Assembly: GCA_049941595.1 (NCBI GenBank)
Contig: JBNFNA010000015.1
Span: 1 to 58,553, forward strand
DNA from: Pasteurella sp049941595
GTDB taxonomy: Bacteria > Pseudomonadota > Gammaproteobacteria > Enterobacterales > Pasteurellaceae
Direction: 5' to 3'
Length of the DNA stretch: 58,553 nucleotides
The notes under the pieces were generated by a model. It was given only the letters and a program-made list of their open reading frames with translations, was not told the DNA's origin and ran no database searches. Below are positions 9,660-18,817 of this stretch, piece by piece. A program made the translations under genes and the position numbers. The first letter of the stretch is position 1, and each line of letters opens with the position of its first letter.

Positions 9660-10667
9660 ATGAGTAAATTAAGTAGACCTTCAGTACTCGCATTTGAGCG
9701 TCGTCTTGATGTTTCTGATGCTGTTTTTTGGCAAAAAAATAGTCAGAGCGATGAGCTATCATTAGTTGAAGTGAGAGAAAAAGATCTAAAAGGAACAAAG
9801 TCTCATGAATTGACTTCAATCGATGAGGCTAGAGATGCGAACCTTCAAAAAGTAGACTTTGCGACTTTAGATCATGATAAAGATGTTTTAGTGGCAAAAT
9901 TTAGCTTAAAAATTCTTCAACTCTCAGGCGAGCCATGTGTCTGTAATGATGAACAATATCAGAAAAAAGTAGTAGAAAAAGTTCAACAATACGCTAATGA
10001 AAAAGCATTCGACGAATTAGCTAAACGTTATGCGATGAATATTGTCAATGCTCGTTGGCTCTGGCGTAATCGTATGGGGGCAGAATATGTTCGGATAGAA
10101 GTTAAATTTGGTGAAAAAGTTGTTAGTTTTGATGATGCAAAACAATTTTCTTTAAATGATTTTAATCATAATGACAGTAAAATTAATGAGATAGCAGAAG
10201 AAATTAAAAAAGGGTTGTTAGGCAGTGCTTTTGTTATTTTATATGTTACAGCTTATGCTCAAATAGGATATGGACAAGAAGTTTATCCCTCTCAAGAATT
10301 TGTTCAAAAGGATAAAATGAACAAAAGTTCTAAGGAGGGTGAAGCACCAAAAAGTAAAGTCCTTTATAAAATTAAGCAGAATGCGGGGATGCATTCTCAA
10401 AAAGTGAGCAATGCATTACGTACTATTGATACTTGGTATACAAATGAAACTGTTTTTCCGATTCCAGTTGAGCCTTATGGAACGATGACTAACCAAGCTT
10501 GTGCTTTTCGTGAGACAGAAGATACTCATTTTTACGGTTTATTTGATAAATGGATATGTAAAGATGAGCAGTTGAATGATAATGAGCAACACTATGTAAT
10601 TAGTATGTTGATTCGGGGTGGTGTTTTTGGCTCAACAAAGAAAAAAAATAAAGGGGAATCATCATGA
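9660..10667 (+). CDS. csy3: CRISPR type I-F Csy3 (Cas7f), backbone subunit
   Basis: Forms the six-copy backbone of the Csy complex along the crRNA spacer. At 335 residues it is the usual length, beginning with LSRPSVLAFERRLDVSDA, the conserved Csy3 start. Further conserved blocks are NARWLWRNRMGAEYVRIEV and ALRTIDTWY. GGAG lies 8 nt before the ATG. Its stop overlaps the start of csy4 (ATGA at 10664-10667). Confidence 0.96.
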   Translation: MSKLSRPSVLAFERRLDVSDAVFWQKNSQSDELSLVEVREKDLKGTKSHELTSIDEARDANLQKVDFATLDHDKDVLVAKFSLKILQLSGEPCVCNDEQYQKKVVEKVQQYANEKAFDELAKRYAMNIVNARWLWRNRMGAEYVRIEVKFGEKVVSFDDAKQFSLNDFNHNDSKINEIAEEIKKGLLGSAFVILYVTAYAQIGYGQEVYPSQEFVQKDKMNKSSKEGEAPKSKVLYKIKQNAGMHSQKVSNALRTIDTWYTNETVFPIPVEPYGTMTNQACAFRETEDTHFYGLFDKWICKDEQLNDNEQHYVISMLIRGGVFGSTKKKNKGESS

Positions 10668-11224
10668 CAACCCATTACATCGAACTGAAAGCCATTCCAC
10701 AAATGGATATGCTACAAAGTGAAGTTGTGGGGCATTGTATGCAAATTCTGCATAAATGCTTACCGCACTTTGAAGGTAGACTAGGTATCGCGTTTCCTGC
10801 TTATGGTTTAGGCAGAACGCTTGGCGGTATCCTACGCGTATTTGGGAGCAAAGCAGATTGTAATTCGCTGTATCAACAATTATTGCAAAATGGACTAGAG
10901 GACTATGCTTTGATTAGCCAAGTAAAAGAGACACCGACAAGTTTTGAACATCGTTGTTATAGTCGTGTCCATCGTAAAGGGCAAAGCACTATTCGACGCA
11001 CAGAAGCATTCCTCAAAAGCATTAATAAATGGAATGAGGATATTCGCGTGGAAATGCAAAATCGTCAACAAAATACGCCGTTTTTCCCTCATATTCATTT
11101 AAAAAGCGCAAGTACAAATCAGCGTTTTATCTTAGCGGTGAAAGAAAGAAAAACCTCAACATCTTGTACTGGTCAGTTTGGTAGCTATGGCTTAAGCAAT
11201 ACTACAACCGTACCTCATTTCTAA
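10664..11224 (+). CDS. csy4: CRISPR type I-F Csy4 (Cas6f) pre-crRNA endonuclease
   Basis: Cuts the repeat transcript at the 3' base of its hairpin and stays bound to the crRNA. The 186-residue length matches Pseudomonas Csy4. His30 in MQILHKCL aligns with the catalytic His29 of the Pseudomonas enzyme. The C-terminal SYGLSNTTTVPHF aligns with the conserved CYGLS...VPWF end. The Arg-rich region that grips the RNA major groove (RCYSRVHRKG...RRTEAFLK) is present around residues 104-125. Its start overlaps csy3 by 4 bp. The array it processes begins 141 bp downstream. Confidence 0.96.
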   Translation: MTTHYIELKAIPQMDMLQSEVVGHCMQILHKCLPHFEGRLGIAFPAYGLGRTLGGILRVFGSKADCNSLYQQLLQNGLEDYALISQVKETPTSFEHRCYSRVHRKGQSTIRRTEAFLKSINKWNEDIRVEMQNRQQNTPFFPHIHLKSASTNQRFILAVKERKTSTSCTGQFGSYGLSNTTTVPHF

Positions 11225-11228
11225 CTGC

Positions 11229-11287
11229 ATTTATAACCCTTTTTTCCTATTGAAATTTTTATCAAATAAGATCAAAGGGTTATAAAT
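11229..11287. repeat. Perfect 14-bp inverted repeat in the CRISPR leader
   Basis: ATTTATAACCCTTT at 11229-11242 is the exact reverse complement of 11274-11287, with 31 bp between. The right arm contains a TATAAA box. No T-run follows the right arm, so it is a poor fit for a simple terminator of csy1-4. It may be an operator or a host-factor site. Confidence 0.75.
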
Positions 11288-11316
11288 ATCCTCGAAAAAA
11301 GGGTAATAAGCAAAAA

Positions 11317-11328
11317 TGTTCTTTAACA
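11317..11328 (+). promoter_or_regulatory. boxA-like antitermination element in the leader
   Basis: TGTTCTTTAACA closely resembles the boxA of bacterial rRNA leaders (consensus TGCTCTTTAACA), including the AACAATTTG continuation seen in rRNA operons. boxA recruits NusB-NusE and suppresses Rho termination. Elements of this kind upstream of CRISPR arrays have been shown to allow full transcription of long arrays in other bacteria. It lies 38 bp before the first repeat, on the transcribed strand. Confidence 0.7.
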
Positions 11329-11365
11329 ATTTGAAGAATAAACTTATTTTCGTTAAACTAACATA

Positions 11366-14335
11366 GTTCACTGCCGCACAGGCAGCTTAGAAAAGAACAA
11401 TTAATTCTGCAGTTTCTAACCAGTCGTTCACTGCCGCACAGGCAGCTTAGAAAGCAATAAAATCTAACATACTATATATGGTGGTGTTCACTGCCGCACA
11501 GGCAGCTTAGAAAATTAAGGATACAGAACGATAGGAATCAATGAGGTTCACTGCCGCACAGGCAGCTTAGAAAAAGTGTAGTCACATTCTAATGCTACCG
11601 CCAAAGTTCACTGCCGCACAGGCAGCTTAGAAAGCCCACGTGGCGGTTTTTTCATATTATCCATTGTTCACTGCCGCACAGGCAGCTTAGAAAGAACTCA
11701 TCAACTTCTTCTAGCGGTCTATATTGTTCACTGCCGCACAGGCAGCTTAGAAAGTCAGGCAATCCGGTGAAAGCAATGTTAGGTTGTTCACTGCCGCACA
11801 GGCAGCTTAGAAAAACCGTTACGCTTACTTTGCCAGCCCCAATTAGTTCACTGCCGCACAGGCAGCTTAGAAAACAATTTTAGTCACCTCAAGCTCTGCC
11901 TCAAAGTTCACTGCCGCACAGGCAGCTTAGAAAGGTTTTTTGATAAGTAAAATGTTGATTAATTAGTTCACTGCCGCACAGGCAGCTTAGAAAATTATCT
12001 TCCCTCGCTTTCATAATCGCCACTATGTTCACTGCCGCACAGGCAGCTTAGAAAAGGCTCATACGTCCGCTTATCAGGATCGTATGGTTCACTGCCGCAC
12101 AGGCAGCTTAGAAAGAACAGTGATAGCTTAAAAACACCTTTTGTTAGTTCACTGCCGCACAGGCAGCTTAGAAATTTTGAGTGCGGCATTGAAGCGTGAT
12201 CTGAATGTTCACTGCCGCACAGGCAGCTTAGAAAACTGCCAGCGAACGGGTCAAGTACGCTTTTTAGTTCACTGCCGCACAGGCAGCTTAGAAATTTTCA
12301 GCTCTCCACGCCTTGCGAGCGTGTTGGTTCACTGCCGCACAGGCAGCTTAGAAAAATCAAAGCGATCTCTTCTGCAAGCTCACGAGGTTCACTGCCGCAC
12401 AGGCAGCTTAGAAAATACTATATATGGCTATGGTAGTAATCCAAGTCGTTCACTGCCGCACAGGCAGCTTAGAAATCTTGGACCTTTGATGTTCACCGCT
12501 GGTGGATGTTCACTGCCGCACAGGCAGCTTAGAAATGTTCAGATTTGGGCGGGTAATGCGACTAACGGTTCACTGCCGCACAGGCAGCTTAGAAAAATGA
12601 TTGCCCGCTTAGTAGCTCAATGTATTTGTTCACTGCCGCACAGGCAGCTTAGAAATGAACCAATCAATACACACACAGAATACAGAAGTTCACTGCCGCA
12701 CAGGCAGCTTAGAAAACTTCGAGTGCGGCATTGAAGCGTGATCTGAAGTTCACTGCCGCACAGGCAGCTTAGAAATGTTGTATGTAAGATAAAAACAATA
12801 AACAATAGTTCACTGCCGCACAGGCAGCTTAGAAATTTGAGTGGCATTTGATCTTGATAACCGAGGTGTTCACTGCCGCACAGGCAGCTTAGAAACCCAA
12901 AGAAAAAAAACCATTTGCCAAGTCATAGTTCACTGCCGCACAGGCAGCTTAGAAAACGCAAACACCTTAGAACAAGTGGTTGAGCTTGTTCACTGCCGCA
13001 CAGGCAGCTTAGAAATAAGCCGTTTAACGAATAACTGTTTGTAGGGTGTTCACTGCCGCACAGGCAGCTTAGAAATTTTCAGTCGAGTGCGGCTTGTTAA
13101 AACATTGGTTCACTGCCGCACAGGCAGCTTAGAAATGACAAATCATTCAAACTAGTCATTTTTGACCGTTCACTGCCGCACAGGCAGCTTAGAAATAGAT
13201 ATGTTTTCAATTGGTTGGAACGTCGCTGTTCACTGCCGCACAGGCAGCTTAGAAATCAATGCCCAGATTGCCAATTCTGGAATGTCTGTTCACTGCCGCA
13301 CAGGCAGCTTAGAAAATAGTGAGATCATCATTGTTATAACAAAGGATGTTCACTGCCGCACAGGCAGCTTAGAAAGTTCCTCTTTTGTCATATTTCTTGG
13401 CGTATCGGTTCACTGCCGCACAGGCAGCTTAGAAAAATAGCAATACCAGCAATAGCTTTCTTACCGCGTTCACTGCCGCACAGGCAGCTTAGAAATCTTG
13501 GACCTTTGATGTTCACCGCGGGTGGATGTTCACTGCCGCACAGGCAGCTTAGAAATTGCAAATCTATCCATTCAGGAATTTTATCTGGTTCACTGCCGCA
13601 CAGGCAGCTTAGAAAAATAGCAATACCAGCAATAGCTTTCTTACCGCGTTCACTGCCGCACAGGCAGCTTAGAAATGGCATTGCTTGGTCTAGCTATACG
13701 GAGATAAGTTCACTGCCGCACAGGCAGCTTAGAAAATAAAAGCACCTCTCAATTAAATGCTCTCTATGTTCACTGCCGCACAGGCAGCTTAGAAAAACAC
13801 GTTTTTGTAATTCGTGCAAGATCAATTGTTCACTGCCGCACAGGCAGCTTAGAAATTGTGTATCGAACAGGTGAAGAAGCTCAAGCAGTTCACTGCCGCA
13901 CAGGCAGCTTAGAAAGAGCGGTTTAAGCAAAAAGCGGAATCTTTCGAGTTCACTGCCGCACAGGCAGCTTAGAAAAGCCCAGCTTCTTGAGTTTTTAATG
14001 CTCGTGGGTTCACTGCCGCACAGGCAGCTTAGAAAAATTAAGTTGAGAAATTTAGGATTGGTGGATTGTTCACTGCCGCACAGGCAGCTTAGAAAGTCTG
14101 AAAATCCAAGCTCTATAAAGACAAAATGTTCACTGCCGCACAGGCAGCTTAGAAAGATACCACTAAAATTCACTCTCAACGCACTTTGTTCACTGCCGCA
14201 CAGGCAGCTTAGAAAATCAACAACAAGATCGCATTCTAAATCATACCGTTCACTGCCGCACAGGCAGCTTAGAAATGCAACTGTAAATTTAACAATTTTT
14301 AAATGTGGTTCACTGCCGCACAGGCAGCAACTCAT
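11366..14335 (+). CRISPR. Type I-F CRISPR array, 50 repeats and 49 spacers
   Basis: The 28-bp repeat starts GTTCACTGCCGCACAGGCAG and ends CTTAGAAA. It carries the I-F hairpin CTGCC/GGCAG cut by Csy4. Period is 60 bp (32-bp spacers) except for two 33-bp spacers, at 11994-12026 and 12415-12447. Repeats begin at 11366 and every 60 bp to 11966, then 12027-12387, then 12448-14308. The last repeat (14308-14335) keeps the hairpin and Csy4 site, but its last seven bases are changed (AACTCAT). Spacers at 13436 and 13616 are identical. Those at 12476 and 13496 differ at one base. Those at 12175 and 12716 share a 27-base core offset by one position. Transcription direction is left to right. Confidence 0.99.
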
Positions 14336-14347
14336 TTATTTAAAAAT

Positions 14348-14368
14348 TATTTAAACAGTGTTTAAATA
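14348..14368. promoter_or_regulatory. Palindrome upstream of cas1
   Basis: TATTTAAAC and GTTTAAATA form a perfect 9-bp inverted repeat around AGT, 27 bp before the cas1 start. It could be a dyad operator for cas1-cas3 or a weak hairpin at the array trailer. No T-run follows. Confidence 0.5.
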
Positions 14369-14395
14369 TTATTCATTACTTATCAAGGAGGAAAT

Positions 14396-15376
14396 ATGCG
14401 TAAAACACCTTATATTCCATCTTCGGATTTAAAAACTATTTTGCACTCTAAACGTGCGAATATTTATTATTTGGAGCATTGTCGTGTGTTGCTGAATGGT
14501 GGCCGTGTGGAGTATGTGATGGATCAAGGTAAAGAGTCTTTATATTGGAATATTCCCATTGCGAATACAAGCTGTTTACTGTTGGGTAGTGGCACGTCAA
14601 TTACGCAAGCGGCGATGCGTGAATTATCGAAAGCGGGTGTAATGGTTGGATTTTGCAGTGGTGGTGGCACACCATTATTTAACGCAACGGAAACCGAGAT
14701 AGGTTGTGAGTTTTTTAGTCCACAAAGTGAATATCGACCAGTCGAATATTTACAACAATGGTGCAGATTTTGGTTTGATGATGAAAAGCGTTTGAATGTA
14801 GCGAAATCTTTACAACAAAAGCGCTTGTCATTGCTAAATACGATTTGGTCTAAATTGGAATGGGTTTATTCTTGTGAAAAATTGACCGCACTTGTTGCAC
14901 AATATAAACAGGAATTTGAGAATGCACCGCACAGTCAGGCGTTATTAGCAGCAGAAGGGCGTTTAACAACAAAATTATATGCGTTAGCCAATCAGGCAAC
15001 GATGAATGATCTTGATTTTAAACGTAGTGAACGTGGAAATAGTATTGATAGTGTGAATCAATTTTTGGATCACGGGAACTATTTGGCCTATGGTTTGGGG
15101 GCGACGGCTTGTTGGGTATTAGGTTTACCGCATAGCTTAGCTGTGCTACACGGTAAAACACGTCGTGGCGGGTTAGTGTTTGATGCGGCAGATATTATTA
15201 AAGACAGCATTATTTTGCCACAAGCCTTTATTTCTGCTCAAAATGGGGATTCTGAAAAAGAGTTTCGTCAAGCTTGTATTCAGAACTTACTGCGTTTTGG
15301 TGCATTGGATATTATTATTGATACGCTGAAAGAGCTGGCTTTACAGGGAGTGTCAGATGAATATTTTGCTAGTTAG
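14396..15376 (+). CDS. cas1: CRISPR integrase Cas1 (type I-F)
   Basis: Catalytic subunit of spacer integration, acting with the Cas2 domain fused to Cas3. At 326 residues it has the usual length for Cas1f. The metal-binding triad is visible as the glutamate in LLAAEGRLTTKLY (around residue 185), the histidine in LPHSLAVLHGKTRRG (around residue 250) and the aspartate in GLVFDAADIIKDS. A strong AAGGAGG precedes the ATG. It overlaps the downstream cas2-cas3 gene by 20 bp. It lies at the trailer end of the array, separated from csy1-4 by about 3.1 kb, which differs from the usual cas1-cas3-csy1-4 order. Confidence 0.97.
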   Translation: MRKTPYIPSSDLKTILHSKRANIYYLEHCRVLLNGGRVEYVMDQGKESLYWNIPIANTSCLLLGSGTSITQAAMRELSKAGVMVGFCSGGGTPLFNATETEIGCEFFSPQSEYRPVEYLQQWCRFWFDDEKRLNVAKSLQQKRLSLLNTIWSKLEWVYSCEKLTALVAQYKQEFENAPHSQALLAAEGRLTTKLYALANQATMNDLDFKRSERGNSIDSVNQFLDHGNYLAYGLGATACWVLGLPHSLAVLHGKTRRGGLVFDAADIIKDSIILPQAFISAQNGDSEKEFRQACIQNLLRFGALDIIIDTLKELALQGVSDEYFAS

Positions 15377-18300
15377 TCAATGTCAGAAAAATGCGCTAAC
15401 AGAAACGCGTCGTATTTTAGATCAGTTTGCAGAGCGTTGTGGTGATCGAGTGTGGCAAACAGTGATCACGCAAGCAGGTTTGGAAACCTTATATAAAATG
15501 TTACGCCAAACTGCACGCAAAAATACGGCTGTCGCTTGTTATTGGACACGTCGTAAAAATGGTAATGAATTGTTGTGGGTAGTTGGGGATAAAAGCCAAT
15601 TTAACGATCAGGGGCGTGTCCCCACTAATCGTACGATACGCAATATTCTGCGTGCTGAAGATGAAGTGAATTGGAAAGATGCCTATTCTTTGCAAATTTT
15701 GACCGCACTTTCTGCCTTGTTACACGATCTAGGTAAGTCAAATATCGCTTTCCAAAACAAGCTAGATAAGCATAAAAATCCCCCAAAAGCGGCTGACAGT
15801 TATCGTCACGAATGGATTTCAGCCCGTTTATTTGAAGCGATGATCGCTGGCTGTAAAACGGATCAAGAGTGGCTTAGTCGTTTAGCGAATTGGAGCGAAT
15901 TTGAGCAGAAGAACCCAAAATGGTTTGAGAAAATTATTCAAGATACCCCTGATGCAAACACGTTTTCAGGCTTTGAACAACTACCACCGATAGCTCGCAC
16001 ATTAATTTGGTTAATTACTTCACATCACAGATTGCCTTTTACTGATACTTTTTCTCGATCACTCGATTATACGAAAAATATGCGTTTGTATTGTCAGCGA
16101 ACCTTCCAAATGTTCTTTAAAGAATATCGTCCACAAGAACGCTGGGTGTTTAATTCTTCTGATCATCCAATGCCTGAACTCTTTTGGAAATTTGACAATA
16201 TTGCGACACAAAGTAAAGCCTGGCAAAAGCAGATGACACGATGGGCTAATAAAGCGTTAAACCACCCATCGTTATTTGCCTTGAATGAGATTGAAGATCC
16301 TTTTCTATTGTTGTTATCACGTTTGTGTTTAATGACAGGGGATCATTATTATTCTGCACAAGATAAAAATGACAAATTAGGTGATGAGTCCTTTCCTTTA
16401 TTGGCGAATACTTATCGCGAGTCAGGGGAAGTTAAACAAAGACTAGATGAGCATTTGATTGGTGTTTGTCAAAGTGCGGTGCATTTTGCTCGATTATTGC
16501 CCAAATTTAGTACAGAGTTACCTCGAATTAAGCAACATAAGCTATTTGCAAAACTGGCTAAAGATCGTTTTGTATGGCAAAACAAAGCGGTAAATATGGC
16601 GAAAACATTGCAAAAAAGTAGTGAAACGCAAGGCTTTTTTGGGGTGAATATGGCAAGCACGGGCTGTGGTAAAACTCTTGCTAATGCCAAAATGATGTAC
16701 GCATTAAGTGATGCCAAACAAGGGGCGAGATTAACAATAGCCTTAGGTTTGCGAGTGTTAACGTTACAAACAGGCACTGCATTACAAGCACGTTTAGATT
16801 TATCTGAACGAGATTTGGCTGTTTTAGTCGGGGGAAGTGCGGTCAAAAAATTGTATGAATTACAACAAGAAAATGCATTAGAACTGGCGAAAAATGGTAG
16901 TGAAAGTGCTGAAAATTGGTTTGAGGAAATGGACGTTTACGGTGCGTCTTTCATTGAAAGTGCGGTCGAAAATGATGAAATTTCGAATTTCTTAACCAAA
17001 GATCCGAAAGCGAAAAAGTTATTTTATGCACCGATAGTGACTTGTACGCTCGATCATTTAGTTTCTGCTTCTGAAAGTGTGCGTGGCGGTCACCATATTG
17101 TGCCAATATTGCGTTTATTGACTTCTGATTTGATTTTGGATGAGCCAGATGATTTTTCTCAAGAAGATTTGCCAGCACTTAGCCGATTAGTGCATTTGGC
17201 AGGCTTGTTTGGCAGTCGAGTGTTACTTTCTTCTGCAACCTTAACCCCAGATTTTATTACAGGGCTGTTCAATGCTTATCAAGCTGGACGGAAGATTTAT
17301 AATCAGCAAAAAGGCATTTCACCAGATTTACCGATTTGTTGTGCTTGGATTGATGAATTTCAACAAGTGCAAGCAATGGTGGATAATTCAGACATATTTA
17401 TGCAGCAACATCGTGAGTTTGTCGTTAAACGCGCTGGAAATCTTGAGAAAAGTCCAGCTCGCCGTAAAGCGGAAATTTTAACGTTACCGATTTTGAAACC
17501 TGGTGAAAATCAGTTATTCAATTATGACTTGTTAGCACAACATTTATTACAAAGTGCGGTCAAATTACACCAATTTTATGGTGAAAATGACCCGAAAAGT
17601 CATAAAAAAGTCAGTATTGGTTTAATTCGGTTTTCGAACATTAAACCGATGATTCCAGTGGCTCAAGCTTTGCTTGCGATGCAAGAAACCAGTGAATTTG
17701 AAGACTATTGTTTTCATTTATGTTGTTACCATTCCAAACAGTTGTTATTGCTACGTTCCAATCTTGAAGAAAAATTGGATCGCATTTTGGATCGCCATCA
17801 TCCAGAACAGTTTTTCCAACAACCTGAAATTGCATTAGCGTTGAATCAACATAAAGCAGAAAATCACGTATTCATTGTGCTAGGTAGTCCTGTTACTGAA
17901 GTCGGGCGTGATCACGATTATGATTGGGCGATTGTCGATCCTTCTTCTATGCGTTCGATTATTCAGCTTGCAGGGCGCGTATGGCGGCATCGAGCAGATA
18001 AAGTTGCTGAAAATCCAAATATTTATTTACTGCCGACACATTGGCGTGGGCTCGGTGTAGCAAATTACAATTTAGGGAAAGCCATTTATGCCCGCCCTGG
18101 TTTTGAAAGTGAACTGTATAAATTAACCACGCATAAATTGGAACAACTCATTTCAGTTGGGGATTTATTGCATATTCAAGCGACACCAAGAATTGTGAAA
18201 CCTGAACAATTACAAGCCACAACAAAGTTAGCGGATTTAGAGCATAAAGTGATTGGTGATTTGCTAAATAATCCAAGAGCCAATTATGTGAATTTATATT

Positions 18301-18683
18301 GGGATAATCGTTATACCAATCGTTTATTAGCTAATTTACCGATGATGACACGCTTTCGTAAGAGCGTAAAAGAATTGGATATTGTGTGTTGGCCTAATGA
18401 TGATACGGATTGGGGATTTAGTTTTTTAAGCGCAGAAAATGCCTATAAAAATGAAGAAAGTTATTTACCGAATATTCAATATCAGAAGTTGAAATGTGAT
18501 AAAACGGGGATTGTGAAACCTTGGCTTACGCAGTCACTGTCTTTGGCATTAGAGGAGCTTACAGAAAAGCTTGGTTCGGAAAATATGCGTTCTGTCGCCA
18601 CGACTTATGCGAGTAGTGCTTTACCACAATATGATTCAGATAAATTAGAGTGGCACTATAATGAATTTTTAGGATTCTGGTAA
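15357..18683 (+). CDS. cas3: CRISPR Cas2-Cas3 fusion nuclease-helicase (type I-F)
   Basis: A 1108-residue fusion specific to type I-F. Residues about 1-95 are a Cas2 domain (MNILLVSQC...), which joins Cas1 in spacer capture. Next comes the HD nuclease with LLHDLGKSNIAF (H123, D124) and SSHHRLPF. The superfamily 2 helicase has Walker A STGCGKT (K439), the DExD-type DEPD (595-598) and SSATL. Motif VI is QLAGRVWRH. It degrades DNA unwound after Csy-complex recognition. Its start overlaps the end of cas1, implying coupled translation. Several uptake sequences lie inside the gene, so it has adapted to this family of hosts. A USS-type hairpin follows the stop. Confidence 0.97.
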   Translation: MNILLVSQCQKNALTETRRILDQFAERCGDRVWQTVITQAGLETLYKMLRQTARKNTAVACYWTRRKNGNELLWVVGDKSQFNDQGRVPTNRTIRNILRAEDEVNWKDAYSLQILTALSALLHDLGKSNIAFQNKLDKHKNPPKAADSYRHEWISARLFEAMIAGCKTDQEWLSRLANWSEFEQKNPKWFEKIIQDTPDANTFSGFEQLPPIARTLIWLITSHHRLPFTDTFSRSLDYTKNMRLYCQRTFQMFFKEYRPQERWVFNSSDHPMPELFWKFDNIATQSKAWQKQMTRWANKALNHPSLFALNEIEDPFLLLLSRLCLMTGDHYYSAQDKNDKLGDESFPLLANTYRESGEVKQRLDEHLIGVCQSAVHFARLLPKFSTELPRIKQHKLFAKLAKDRFVWQNKAVNMAKTLQKSSETQGFFGVNMASTGCGKTLANAKMMYALSDAKQGARLTIALGLRVLTLQTGTALQARLDLSERDLAVLVGGSAVKKLYELQQENALELAKNGSESAENWFEEMDVYGASFIESAVENDEISNFLTKDPKAKKLFYAPIVTCTLDHLVSASESVRGGHHIVPILRLLTSDLILDEPDDFSQEDLPALSRLVHLAGLFGSRVLLSSATLTPDFITGLFNAYQAGRKIYNQQKGISPDLPICCAWIDEFQQVQAMVDNSDIFMQQHREFVVKRAGNLEKSPARRKAEILTLPILKPGENQLFNYDLLAQHLLQSAVKLHQFYGENDPKSHKKVSIGLIRFSNIKPMIPVAQALLAMQETSEFEDYCFHLCCYHSKQLLLLRSNLEEKLDRILDRHHPEQFFQQPEIALALNQHKAENHVFIVLGSPVTEVGRDHDYDWAIVDPSSMRSIIQLAGRVWRHRADKVAENPNIYLLPTHWRGLGVANYNLGKAIYARPGFESELYKLTTHKLEQLISVGDLLHIQATPRIVKPEQLQATTKLADLEHKVIGDLLNNPRANYVNLYWDNRYTNRLLANLPMMTRFRKSVKELDIVCWPNDDTDWGFSFLSAENAYKNEESYLPNIQYQKLKCDKTGIVKPWLTQSLSLALEELTEKLGSENMRSVATTYASSALPQYDSDKLEWHYNEFLGFW

Positions 18684-18688
18684 ATTTT

Positions 18689-18742
18689 GACCGCACTTTG
18701 ATGTGAACTGTAATGTAACAGCGCATATAAAGTGTGGTTTTT
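18689..18742 (+). terminator. Probable cas3 terminator
   Basis: ACCGCACTTT pairs imperfectly with AAAGTGTGGT and is followed by a T-run. The left arm is an uptake sequence and the right arm is a decayed one. The loop is about 30 nt. Confidence 0.6.
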
Positions 18743-18817
18743 TTATTATCTGAATTCTGCGAATGAAATAACGTTAGTGATACAATATTGCTATTTTTAA
18801 GCAAAGTTAGGTTTTTT

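Larger units (their letters stand above)
11225..11365 (+). promoter_or_regulatory. CRISPR leader
   Basis: An AT-rich 141-bp stretch between the csy4 stop and the first repeat. All repeats adjoining it are intact, whereas the repeat at the far end is degenerate, so this is the acquisition end. It holds a perfect 14-bp inverted repeat (11229-11242 / 11274-11287), a TATAAA box inside the right arm (11281-11286) and a boxA-like element (11317-11328). A second promoter-like pair, TTGAAG (11331-11336) and TAAACT (11354-11359) spaced 17 bp, lies closer to the array. Confidence 0.85.

Noticed and set aside
11331..11359. TTGAAG/TAAACT promoter as the main array promoter
   Set aside because: It would start transcription downstream of the boxA-like element and match is only partial; kept as a possibility, not annotated separately.
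12476..12507. Spacer read as encoding a phage structural peptide (minus strand PPAVNIKGP)
   Set aside because: Too short to assign; needs a database match to a protospacer.
11995..14354. Several open frames on both strands of the CRISPR array with repeated VHCRTGSLE, SLPHRQLR or FLSCLCGSE segments
   Set aside because: They are translations of the repeat unit; the 60-bp period keeps the frame open by chance. No RBS or codon signal.
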